Counted from the first letter of the stretch, positions 15,514-22,581 are shown. The stretch: DNA of 25,922 nt from BS750m-G62 sp964577175 (GCA_964577175.1 CAZNYC010000053.1:1-25922); one strand, 5' to 3'. Notes: generated by a model not told the origin, from the sequence alone. Made by a program: numbers and translations.

Positions 15514-16548
15514 TCACTCGTACAGGGCGGCGATGGCGTCGCGGTCGGGCGGGACGAGCGGTTCCGTCCGCCCGTCGCGGGTGAGCCGCCGCTGGCCGCC
15601 TTCCGAGCCGAACGTCCCGACGCGTGCGGCCTCGATCCCCGCCTCCGCCAGCGCGCCGACCAGTGCCTCGGCCTCCGCCTCCGCTACGGCCGCCACGAGC
15701 GCCCCGCTGCCGATCGCCTCGAGCGGGTCGATGCCGACGGCGTCGCACACCGCGCGCGTCTCGTCGCGGACGGGGATCGTGCCGGCGTCGGCGTCCAACC
15801 CCAGGCCGGCGGCCTCGGCCATTTCCCAGAGGCCGGCCAGGACGCCGCCCTCCGTCACGTCGTGCAGGGCGCGGGCGCCGGCGTCGCGGGCCGCGCAGGC
15901 CGCCTCCAACACACTGATACCGGGATCGGAGAGAAAGTTCCGCGCGCGTTCGAGGACGTGGGCGTCGACGGTGTCGGCGAGGGCGTCGCCCTTCTCCCGG
16001 GCGATGAGGGCGGTGGCCTCAATCGCCGCCCCGCCCGTCAGGACGGCGGCGTCGCCGGGGCGGGCACCGGCGCTCGTCAGGGGGCGGCGGCCTTCGAGGT
16101 CGCCGAGCATGGTGCCGGCCAGGACCGGCCGGTCGAGGCCGGCCGTGCACTCGGTGTGCCCGCCCACGAGGGCGACGCCGAGCCGGCGGCAGGCGTCCGA
16201 GAGATCCGCGAAGACCGTCTCCACCAGGTCCTCCGCCGCATCGACCGGCAGCAGGAGCGTGGCCGAGAAGAACCGCGGCCGGGCCCCGCACACCGCCACG
16301 TCGTTCGCGTTCACGGTGACGGCGTAGGCGCCGATGCGGTCGGCCGCGAAGGTGACCGGGTCGCTGGCCACCACGAGGTCCGTCCCGCCGAGGCGGACGA
16401 CCGCGGCGTCGATGCCGACGCCCGGCCCGACGGGCACCTCCTCGGAATGCGGCGCGGCATAGGCGGCGAGGAGGCGGGCCAGGTCGCCGGCCGGCCACTT
16501 GCCCGGACCGGACCGCCGACGGCCACGCGTTGGGGGTGGCGAAGCCAT
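15514..16548 (-). CDS. AIR synthase family protein (HypE-like, lacking the C-terminal cysteine)
   Basis: A 344-aa cytosolic ATP-binding protein of the PurM/HypE/ThiL/SelD superfamily. N-terminal domain: GPGVGIDAAVV (41-51), LVVASDPVTFAADRIGAYAV (58-77), NANDVAVCGARPRF (80-93), and GGHTECTAGLDRP (129-141), which together line the nucleotide site. C-terminal domain: ARPGDAAVLTGGAAIEATAL and LHDVTEGGVLAGLWEMAEAA. The sequence is closest to the HypE branch, yet the C-terminus ends AIAALYE without the Pro-Arg-x-Cys that HypE uses to carry the carbamoyl/cyano group, so it is not a hydrogenase maturase. The reaction is unknown; family members phosphorylate or ATP-activate small substrates or carbonyls. 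Its ATG overlaps the stop codon of the ACT-domain gene by one base (TGATG), implying translational coupling. The in-frame open stretch further upstream overlaps that gene and is rejected. Confidence 0.88.
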   Translation of the reverse strand: MASPPPTRGRRRSGPGKWPAGDLARLLAAYAAPHSEEVPVGPGVGIDAAVVRLGGTDLVVASDPVTFAADRIGAYAVTVNANDVAVCGARPRFFSATLLLPVDAAEDLVETVFADLSDACRRLGVALVGGHTECTAGLDRPVLAGTMLGDLEGRRPLTSAGARPGDAAVLTGGAAIEATALIAREKGDALADTVDAHVLERARNFLSDPGISVLEAACAARDAGARALHDVTEGGVLAGLWEMAEAAGLGLDADAGTIPVRDETRAVCDAVGIDPLEAIGSGALVAAVAEAEAEALVGALAEAGIEAARVGTFGSEGGQRRLTRDGRTEPLVPPDRDAIAALYE

Positions 16549-16940
16549 CAGTCGTTCAGGATCTGGCCGGCCGTCTCGACGTCGCTGACCCGGAGGACGA
16601 GTTGGGCCCGGCCCTCGGCCCCGTTGGCCGCCCCGTACAGGTACAGCAGGTTGACGCCGGCCTGGCCGAGACGGAGGGCCACGTCCTCCAGCGCCCCGGG
16701 GCGGTCGTCCAGTTCGACCAGGATCACGTCCTGGGTGGAGAACGTGAAACCCGCCTGGCGCAGGGCCTGCTCGGCGGCGGGGGTATCGCTGACCAGCAGA
16801 CGAATCACCGACACGTCGGACGCGTCGGCCACACAGATGCCACGTATATTCACATCGGCCTGGGCCAGGACACGGCAGACGCGGCCCAACTGGCCGGGGG
16901 TGTTCTCCATCGCCACGCTCACCTGCCTCCGTTTTTCCAT
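16548..16940 (-). CDS. Tandem ACT-domain amino-acid-binding protein
   Basis: A 130-aa protein made of two ACT domains: about 4-66 (QVSVAMENTPGQLGRVCRVL, then GICVADASDVSVIRLLV) and about 70-128 (DVILVELDDRPGALEDVALR, then LYLYGAANG). Both show the strand-helix opening with a Pro-Gly-x-Leu turn that binds amino acids or mediates dimerisation. There is no catalytic domain, so this is a regulator or sensor, like stand-alone ACT proteins found near ligases or synthases. AAAGGAGAG (complement of 16945-16953) precedes the ATG. The stop codon overlaps the start of the AIR synthase family gene, so the two products are probably made in fixed ratio and act together. The ligand is not known. Confidence 0.9.
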   Translation of the reverse strand: MEKRRQVSVAMENTPGQLGRVCRVLAQADVNIRGICVADASDVSVIRLLVSDTPAAEQALRQAGFTFSTQDVILVELDDRPGALEDVALRLGQAGVNLLYLYGAANGAEGRAQLVLRVSDVETAGQILND

Positions 16941-17060
16941 CCGGCTCTCCTTTCGTGTGTGGTGCCGTCCCGTGGATTATACCGCGCCGTCCGGCCGCGA
17001 GCCGGGCGGAAACGGTTTCGGCGCCTGCACGGCACGCGGCGGGCAAGTCCGCCATGTCCC

Positions 17061-17088
17061 GCGCGGCGGGTCTCCCGACCCGCCGCGC
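17061..17088. repeat. Family A 28-bp palindrome
   Basis: GCGCGGCGGGTCTCCCGACC and on to CCGCCGCGC. A decayed relative (GCGGCGGGCAAGTCCGCC) lies just before it at about 17036-17053. Confidence 0.8.
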
Positions 17089-17123
17089 CGGTTTTCATCC
17101 GGCGAAACACTCCTCGCATGGTT

Positions 17124-17235
17124 GTCATTCTGAGGAGCGGCCGAGCCGCGACCAAGAATCTCGCCGTGGCCGTTGCCGTTTTGGCTGTTCGCACGGCGAG
17201 ATTCTTCGGACTCGCAAGCGAGGCCTCCGAATGAC
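17124..17235. repeat. Family D inverted-repeat element, 112 bp
   Basis: Ends GTCATTCTGAGG and CCTCCGAATGAC (one mismatch). The inner stem is AAGAATCTCGCCGTG / CACGGCGAGATTCTT and the loop is CCGTTGCCGTTTTGGCTGTT-like. It lies 10 bp downstream of the PhoD-like stop codon. With the palindrome at 17061 it makes up most of the 305-bp interval 16941-17245, where no gene is seen. Confidence 0.88.
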
Positions 17236-17245
17236 ATGCCCTTCA

Positions 17246-18832
17246 TCACCGCCCGTGCGTGAGCGCGCTCCGCTTCACCGCGAACGTATGGTCCACCGTG
17301 CCGTCGATCGTGATGATCCGGTACGTCACCGTGGGGTCGTCGGCGGTCGTGTCGAACTCCAGTTCGCCGAAGGAGCACGTCTTGTTGTACCCGTAGATGC
17401 TGCCCTTCATGACGCCGTGACGATGGATGTTCGTCAGGCGGCTGCTCTCGAACTCGTAGAGGTCGTAGGCGCCGGGCCGCTCGATTTTCCAGTAATCGCT
17501 GCGGTGGCGGTCGGCGGAGATGAGAAGGACGCCGTCGGCCTTCTCGGCGGCGAGGCAATCGAACAGTTCCTTCCGCTCCTCCTTGTACCCCTGCCACGGA
17601 TCGTTCGAGCCGGGCTTGGACCCGTACGCCCACGGCACGGCGGAGGCGAGGACCTTGAAGGTGCCCTTCGATGTCGCGAGTTCGCGCTTGAGCCACGCCT
17701 TCTGGACGGGCCCGAGCATGGTGGGCGGGTCGCTCTTGCGGGTCCGGTAGTACCGGCAGTCGAGCATGAAGAAATCGACGTCGCCGATGGAGAACGTATA
17801 CCAGCACCCCGGCTGCTCCGGCCCGCCGCCGTAGGACGGGTTCACGAAGTTCTGCGTGTAGACCTCCCACACCTCGCGTTTCCACGGGGGTTCCTCGATG
17901 TGGGGCCCGGGGTTACAGTCGTTCGTGCCGAAGTCGTGGTCGTCGTAGATGGAGAAGACGGCGGTCTGGGCCACGAGCCGGGCCCACTCCGGCCGCGACT
18001 GCCGGCGATAGTAGCAGTACCGCTGGGTCTGGCGGACCTTGGGCGTGTCGATGTAGACGTTGTCGCCGAGCATCAGCAGGGCGAGGGGCTTGCGGGCGGC
18101 GATGGTGTTCCAGATGTGTTCGTGTTTGGGCGTGTACCCCGCCCCGCCGCCGAAGACGATCTTGAACGTCGCGGGCGAGCCGGCCTTCGGGAACGTGCGG
18201 AACGTGGACGCCGGGGTCGGCACCTCGCGCCCGCCCACATGCGCCGTGTACGCATAGGGCATATTCGCCTCGAGGCCCGCCACCTCAAGGACCGCGGTGA
18301 AGTCGTCGCCGGCCTTCGTGCGGCCTTTGGCGACGGCGGGCCTGGCGTCCCCTGCCCCGGCCGCCGGACGCAGATGGATCGCGACGTCCGCCTCCTGGGC
18401 CGTGCGGACCCAGAAACGGGCCGAGGTGTCCGTGACGCTCCCGACCATCGGGCCGTGCACGAGCGGTGACGCTTTCCCTTTCGCCAACGCCTGGAACGCC
18501 TCGCTCTCGACGAGCGGCGCGAGGAGCCCGCGCGGGCCGGCAAGGAACCGTTCGACGGGCAGGCCGGCCTCGACCGCCTTCTTCACGTGGCCCATCGCCT
18601 GGTCGAGGTCCTTCCGCTGGGCGTGCGCAACGGCCAGAATGAAGTGCGACTCGGCGTCGTCCGGATGCCGGTCCAGGAACTTTTCGGCCTCGGCGGCTGC
18701 CTTCTGCACCCGGGCCACCGTGAGGTCCGTGACCAGGTCCCGGTGTACCTGCTTGTACGCGGCGGAACACGCGCCTGCGGCCACGGTCAGGGCCAGGCAT
18801 GCCATCGCCATCCGTTGTATCGTCCATCGCAT
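17246..18832 (-). CDS. PhoD-like metallophosphatase with N-terminal helical repeat region
   Basis: A 528-aa exported phosphodiesterase or phosphatase of the PhoD type. Residues 1-24 are a Sec signal. About 30-115 is helical and TPR-like (AAAEAEKFLDRHPDDAESHF, then AHAQRKDLDQAMGHVKKAVE). A fibronectin-like PhoD N-domain (about 124-215) follows, then the metallophosphatase core. LMLGDNVYID (253-262), YDDHDFGTND (296-305) and SADRHRSDYW (439-448) are the metal-binding blocks. The usual first block with Ser-Cys is replaced by FGGGAGY (227-233), so the first metal site may differ. PhoD enzymes release phosphate from phosphodiesters and monoesters using Ca/Fe. GGAGGT (complement of 18839-18844) sits 6 nt before the ATG. 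No Pho-box-like operator was recognised. Fusion of a TPR-like region to PhoD is uncommon to my knowledge. Confidence 0.88.
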   Translation of the reverse strand: MRWTIQRMAMACLALTVAAGACSAAYKQVHRDLVTDLTVARVQKAAAEAEKFLDRHPDDAESHFILAVAHAQRKDLDQAMGHVKKAVEAGLPVERFLAGPRGLLAPLVESEAFQALAKGKASPLVHGPMVGSVTDTSARFWVRTAQEADVAIHLRPAAGAGDARPAVAKGRTKAGDDFTAVLEVAGLEANMPYAYTAHVGGREVPTPASTFRTFPKAGSPATFKIVFGGGAGYTPKHEHIWNTIAARKPLALLMLGDNVYIDTPKVRQTQRYCYYRRQSRPEWARLVAQTAVFSIYDDHDFGTNDCNPGPHIEEPPWKREVWEVYTQNFVNPSYGGGPEQPGCWYTFSIGDVDFFMLDCRYYRTRKSDPPTMLGPVQKAWLKRELATSKGTFKVLASAVPWAYGSKPGSNDPWQGYKEERKELFDCLAAEKADGVLLISADRHRSDYWKIERPGAYDLYEFESSRLTNIHRHGVMKGSIYGYNKTCSFGELEFDTTADDPTVTYRIITIDGTVDHTFAVKRSALTHGR

Positions 18833-18918
18833 GGTGAGACCTCCGTTTCGCGGTTCAGGAGCGCGGTGGGCCGTCTTGCCCCCCGCGCCGTGGGGTCGCG
18901 GCTAAACGACTGTTTTAC

Positions 18919-18945
18919 CTCCCTCTCCCGTCGAGGCAGAGGGAG
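18919..18945. repeat. CTCCCTCT/AGAGGGAG hairpin downstream of the iron-sulfur gene
   Basis: An 8-bp stem with an 11-base loop, 10 bp downstream of the NapH-NapG-like stop codon. No T-tract follows. The sequence resembles the CCCTCTCCC-type dispersed hairpin seen again at 24836-24858. Confidence 0.5.
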
Positions 18946-18954
18946 CACATGGTT

Positions 18955-20373
18955 TCACACCCGGTCGCCGAGTGTCCCCGCATCCGGCCGGACGCGGATG
19001 GCCCGCGGCGGGGCCGTCGGGCACTCGTACTCGCACGCCCCGCACCCGACGCACCACCCGGCGTTGACCCGCGGATACGGGTACGCCGGAAACGCCTCCT
19101 CCGGCGCAACCACCTCGACCGCCTCGTACGGGCAGGCCGAGACGCAGACGCCGCACTCCTGCCCGCCCGCGAGCACGCACTTCTCCACCTCGACCTCGGC
19201 GATGCCGATCGTCCGCTGCCGCTTCATCTCCAGGGAAAGGGCCGCAATCGCCCCGCTCGGACACACCCGGCCGCAGGCGTTGCAGTCCTCGCGGCACCAT
19301 CCGTCGCGGAACTCGGCCCGCGGCGTCATGAAGCCGGCGAGGCCCCCACGGCCGAGGTCGGGTTTCAGAATTCCCGTCGGGCACGCCCGCACGCAGTTGC
19401 CGCAGCGGATGCACAGGCCGACGAACCGGGTTTCATCGGCGGCGCCGGGCGGACGGACGGGCGGCGCCTGTCCGCGGCCGGCGGCCCCGGTGACGAGGGC
19501 GGCCGCCCCGCCGACGCCGGCGCCCAGAAGGAAGCGCCGTCCGACGGCACGGCCGCCGTCGCGCAGCGGCGCGGCTTCGGCCGCCTCGTTGGAGACCGTG
19601 GCAGCGGGCCTCGCCTTGGCGTCCCCGCGCCGGCGGAGCCATCGCGCGGGCAGCGCGAGGAGGTCCTGCATCCCGCCGAGCGGGCACAGACGGCCGCACC
19701 ACGCCCCGGGCACCAACACGCTGACCACCAGCACCGCCGCCAGGGGCGCCGTCGCGAGAAGCGTCACCCGCCCGACCGGCCGGAACCACGCCCCGACAGC
19801 CGCGGTGAACATCCCCAGCGGGTCCAGCCACACGAGCATCGGGTACCCGACGCATGCCCCGCCGAGCGTGACGAGCAGGATCCACTGGCCCACGGCCGGC
19901 CACCGGGCGAGGCGCGGGCCGCGAGAGCGGGACGCGCGGCGCGTCGGTGCGCGGCGGGTCTCCGTACCCGCCGTGCTATTCTGCGAATCACCGAGGTCGC
20001 GCGGTGGGTGCGGAGACCCACCGCGCTCCGTTTCCGTACTCATCCGGGCGTGCGGCCGCCTCTGCAGTCGACCTCGCAACCGGCCAAGCGTCTCGGATAC
20101 GAGACCCACCGGGCACGCCCACCGGCAGAACCATCGCCGCTTCAGGAGCGCGAGCACCAGCACGGGCGCCGCCGCGAGCGACAGGACGCCCACCGCCCGC
20201 GTGGCCAGGGCCGAGGAGGCCGCCACGAACGGGCTCGCCGCCGGCACGGCGGCCAGGACGCCGTCCCACGGAAGCAGGCCCGCCGCCGCCACGGCGAAAG
20301 CGGCCAGAACGGTCCACCGCACGGCCGTCCGCAGGCGGGACCGCGTCGGACCGCGTTTCGGCTCACCCGTCAT
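18955..20373 (-). CDS. NapH-NapG-like fused polyferredoxin membrane protein
   Basis: A 472-aa electron-transfer protein. The N-half resembles NapH/CcoG-type quinol-side proteins: about four membrane helices (17-36, 58-77, 160-190, 202-222) and two CxxxCP motifs (C83/C87, C226/C230). The C-half resembles NapG: a twin-arginine stretch GRRFLLGAGVGGAAALVTG (278-296), then four 4Fe-4S motifs: C321-C324-C327-C331, C360-C364-C367-C371, C399-C407-C410-C414 and C441-C444-C447-C451. It likely passes electrons between quinol and a periplasmic partner; no reductase is in the window, so the partner is unknown. The ATG at 20373 is chosen because GGAG lies 6 nt upstream and the longer frame runs into a palindrome at 20409-20435. 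Residues 116-142 are encoded by an A-B palindrome pair inserted in frame between the two CxxxCP motifs. Confidence 0.87.
   Translation of the reverse strand: MTGEPKRGPTRSRLRTAVRWTVLAAFAVAAAGLLPWDGVLAAVPAASPFVAASSALATRAVGVLSLAAAPVLVLALLKRRWFCRWACPVGLVSETLGRLRGRLQRRPHARMSTETERGGSPHPPRDLGDSQNSTAGTETRRAPTRRASRSRGPRLARWPAVGQWILLVTLGGACVGYPMLVWLDPLGMFTAAVGAWFRPVGRVTLLATAPLAAVLVVSVLVPGAWCGRLCPLGGMQDLLALPARWLRRRGDAKARPAATVSNEAAEAAPLRDGGRAVGRRFLLGAGVGGAAALVTGAAGRGQAPPVRPPGAADETRFVGLCIRCGNCVRACPTGILKPDLGRGGLAGFMTPRAEFRDGWCREDCNACGRVCPSGAIAALSLEMKRQRTIGIAEVEVEKCVLAGGQECGVCVSACPYEAVEVVAPEEAFPAYPYPRVNAGWCVGCGACEYECPTAPPRAIRVRPDAGTLGDRV
19949..20026. repeat. A-B palindrome pair inside the iron-sulfur protein gene
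   Basis: Family A copy at 19949-19976 (GCGCGGCGGGTCTCCGTACC and on), a 22-bp spacer, family B copy at 19999-20026 (GCGCGGTGGGTGCGGAGACC and on). The layout is 28+22+28 = 78 bp, identical to 9801-9878 and divisible by three. It encodes residues 116-142 of the fused polyferredoxin without breaking the frame. Confidence 0.88.
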
Positions 20374-20408
20374 CCATCGCTCCGACGCAGGTGCTCGCCA
20401 GGTATTCC

Positions 20409-20435
20409 GCGCGGCGGGCAGTCTTGCCCACCGCG
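20409..20435. repeat. Diverged family A palindrome
   Basis: GCGCGGCGGGCAGTCTTGCC and on to CACCGCG, just upstream of the polyferredoxin start. It argues against the longer N-terminus allowed by the open frame. Confidence 0.6.
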
Positions 20436-20523
20436 ATTCGAACGGCACGCGCCGGCCAAGTTCACCCGCCGTCGTTGGCGGGGCCGGCGACTATTGACCC
20501 AGGTAAAAGTAACGTCCGGGGTT

Positions 20524-20622
20524 GTCATTCTGAGGAGCGGCGAAGCCGCGACGAAGAATCTCGCCTCGATGCTGCTCCCGCGGCGAGATTCTTCGGCTCC
20601 GCAAGCGGAGCCTCAGAATGAC
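20524..20622. repeat. Family D inverted-repeat element, intact 99-bp copy
   Basis: The cleanest copy: ends GTCATTCTGAGG and CCTCAGAATGAC, lateral hairpins GCGGCGAAGCCGC and GCTCCGCAAGCGGAGC, inner stem CGAAGAATCTCGCC / GGCGAGATTCTTCG. It sits in the 389-bp gene-free interval between the FAD oxidoreductase stop codon and the polyferredoxin start. Confidence 0.92.
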
Positions 20623-20690
20623 AGCCTGGCGCGGCGAGGACATTACTTTTGCTTCGCTCAATAAATGTGGCCATGCCACCCGGCGCCACG

Positions 20691-20750
20691 CACGGCCGGA
20701 CAAGACCGGCCGTGGCACAATTGCGCGGCGGGCCGGGAGGCCCGCCGCGC
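20691..20750. repeat. Family C plus family A palindromes
   Basis: C copy at 20691-20714 (CACGGCCGG-ACAAGA-CCGGCCGTG), then GCACAATT, then an A-like palindrome at 20723-20750 (GCGCGGCGGGCCGGGAGGCC and on). The same C-GCACAATT-A order occurs at 22522-22581. It ends 13 bp downstream of the FAD oxidoreductase stop codon. Confidence 0.85.
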
Positions 20751-20762
20751 GGGAATCGACTC

Positions 20763-22151
20763 TCAGGCTTCGCCGCCAAGATACGCATCCTGGTCTTTGA
20801 GCAGTTTCTGGAGGGCCGGCACGTCGACGTCGCGCGGCCGGCAGCCGTTTCGGGCCGCCAGCGCCGCCGCCGCCCCGGCCGCGTGGCCGGTCGTCAGGCA
20901 CGAGCCGATGAGGCGCATGTCCTCGATGAGGCGGTCGCCCATCGACACGCACCGTCCGGCGGCCAGGAGCCCGTCCAACTGCTTCGGCACGAGGACGCCG
21001 TACGGAATCGGCCACGGGGCGTGATTGCCGCCCTGGGCCCCGCCGACGGCGACGACGTCCGGGAACTGTTTCGGCTCCCGCGTCTCGGCGTAGGTCAGGC
21101 AGTGGGTGCCGGCCAGGAGCCGGGTGGTCCGCACGCCCAGTTGCGGGGCCACCTGGAGGAGGACGAGGTCGTCCTCGCCGGTCCGTTCCCGCAGGGTTTG
21201 AACCCGTTTCCAGATGCTTCGGCGGTGGTCCAATTCGAGGCGGCTGAGGGTTTCGACGTCCAGGCCGTCCGTGCTCGGGCCGCGCAGGTTCACCCAGCGG
21301 ACGCTCGGGTGCGGCGTCGGGGCGCCGAGGGCTCGGCGGGGGTTCTTGACGCCGAGTTTCTTCAGTTCCTCGCCGTCCACGCGGTCCACGTTGCCCAGGA
21401 GGTGGACCAGGCCGATGGCGTGCAGCCTCTGCTCGTGCTCGGCCCCCGCGGCGGCGAAGACGTCGCCGTCGCCGGTGGCGTCGACGACCACTTTCGCCAG
21501 GACCGCCTGCCGCCCCTCCTTGCTCTCGACCACCGCACCGCGGACCTCGCGCCCGTCCATGACGGCGTCGACGGCCCAGCAGTGGAGGAGCACCGTGACG
21601 CCGGCCTCGCGGGTCATCTCGTCCATCATGTACTTGGTGGCCTCGGCGTCGCTCGTGGGGTTGATGCGGTCGGGCCCGTAGTTGATGACGCCGCGGTCGA
21701 GGCGGCTGAGGCGCCGAAGGAGTTCGTCGCCGATGCCGCGGACAACCTGGATCCGCTTCTCGCCCACGCGACCGTGGGTGCTGATGACGAGCAGCACCAG
21801 GCCGCCCGTCCAGAGGCCGCCGAAGTAGCCGTACCGCTCGACGATGGCCGTGCGCGCCCCCGCCCGCGCCGCGGCGACGGCGGCGGCGAACCCGGCCGCC
21901 CCGCCGCCGGCGACGAGGACGTCCGCCTCGTGCAGGACGGGCAGCGTCCGCTCGGGCTGAATCACCTTACCGCCGGAAAGGCGAGCGGCCGGATGCGGCA
22001 CGGTGGTCGGCTCGATGGGCTGGCGCTCGCGGGCCTTCGGCAAGGCGGGGTCGCCGATGGCTTCGGGGACGCGGGTGCTCGAGACGGCGGCGCCGAGGCC
22101 GGCGGCGCTCAGGACACGCATCAGGTCGCGGCGGGTGAAGGCATGAGGCAT
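20763..22151 (-). CDS. Tat-exported FAD-dependent oxidoreductase (FAD_oxidored family)
   Basis: A 462-aa flavoprotein. The N-terminus FTRRDLMRVLSAAGLGAAVS is a twin-arginine signal. The dinucleotide-binding motif ADVLVAGGGAAGFAAAVAAA (77-96) is followed by the FAD-ribose-binding acidic residue in AIVERYGYFGG. VVVDATGDGDVFAAAGAEHE is the second FAD-contacting block, and the C-terminal GLLAAGRCVSMGDR plus SCLTTGHAAGAAAA close the FAD site, as in the FAD_oxidored family abundant in Planctomycetota. The substrate is unknown; no partner reductase is adjacent. GGGAGGT (complement of 22157-22164) before the ATG at 22151 fixes the start, and the longer open frame upstream crosses repeats and the purD region. 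Tat export suggests it folds with FAD before translocation and works in the periplasm. Confidence 0.9.
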   Translation of the reverse strand: MPHAFTRRDLMRVLSAAGLGAAVSSTRVPEAIGDPALPKARERQPIEPTTVPHPAARLSGGKVIQPERTLPVLHEADVLVAGGGAAGFAAAVAAARAGARTAIVERYGYFGGLWTGGLVLLVISTHGRVGEKRIQVVRGIGDELLRRLSRLDRGVINYGPDRINPTSDAEATKYMMDEMTREAGVTVLLHCWAVDAVMDGREVRGAVVESKEGRQAVLAKVVVDATGDGDVFAAAGAEHEQRLHAIGLVHLLGNVDRVDGEELKKLGVKNPRRALGAPTPHPSVRWVNLRGPSTDGLDVETLSRLELDHRRSIWKRVQTLRERTGEDDLVLLQVAPQLGVRTTRLLAGTHCLTYAETREPKQFPDVVAVGGAQGGNHAPWPIPYGVLVPKQLDGLLAAGRCVSMGDRLIEDMRLIGSCLTTGHAAGAAAALAARNGCRPRDVDVPALQKLLKDQDAYLGGEA

Positions 22152-22252
22152 GCGGACCTCCCTTTCGCACGGAGCCGCGGCGGCGTCCGCGACACCCTGT
22201 CTTTTACCAGCGTACGGCGCAGAGGTCAAGGCGACGGCGGGGCGGGACTCGT

Positions 22253-22328
22253 GCGCGGCGGGTCTCCGCACCCGCCGCGCTACCGGCATGCTTCTTCGGG
22301 GCGCGGTGGGTACGCAGACCCACCTCGC
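22253..22328. repeat. A-B palindrome pair
   Basis: Family A at 22253-22280, a 20-bp spacer, family B at 22301-22328 with a few mismatches (TACGCAGACCCACCTCGCG). It lies between the divergent FAD oxidoreductase and purD genes, so any effect on transcription would be on leader regions. Confidence 0.85.
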
Positions 22329-22479
22329 GAAATGCTCCCGCAACCGCAGCGGGCCGCAATACCGTTGAAGCCCCCTGCCCGGCGGGCTAGAATGCCGCCG
22401 CGCGCGGAGTGGCGCGCGGAGCGACCATGCCGGATGGCGATGTCCGGCCGCTCCCGCGGCCGGCTCGAACGGCATGTGC

Positions 22480-22503
22480 CACGGCGGGCCTTGTCCCGCC
22501 GTG
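22480..22503. repeat. Variant family C palindrome
   Basis: CACGGCGGG-CCTTGT-CCCGCCGTG: the same 9-6-9 geometry as family C but with a compensated stem sequence. Confidence 0.6.
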
Positions 22504-22521
22504 ATCAGCGCCTGCAGGGCG

Positions 22522-22581
22522 CACGGCCGGCAAGACCGGCCGTGGCACAATTGCGCGGGGGGGGGCGGAGACCCGCCGCGC
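22522..22581. repeat. Family C plus family A palindromes, upstream of purD
   Basis: C copy at 22522-22544 (five-base loop CAAGA), GCACAATT, then an A-like copy at 22553-22581 whose left arm is replaced by a run of nine G (22557-22565). It ends 41 bp upstream of the purD ATG. Together with 22253-22328 and 22480-22503 it accounts for most of the 471-bp gene-free interval 22152-22622. Confidence 0.8.

Noticed and set aside
15514..16548. Hydrogenase maturation protein HypE
   Set aside because: The C-terminal Pro-Arg-x-Cys is absent and there are no hydrogenase or other hyp genes in the window.
16549..17055. Longer start for the AIR synthase family protein
   Set aside because: It would overlap the ACT-domain gene completely in another frame; the coupled ATG at 16548 fits the family length.
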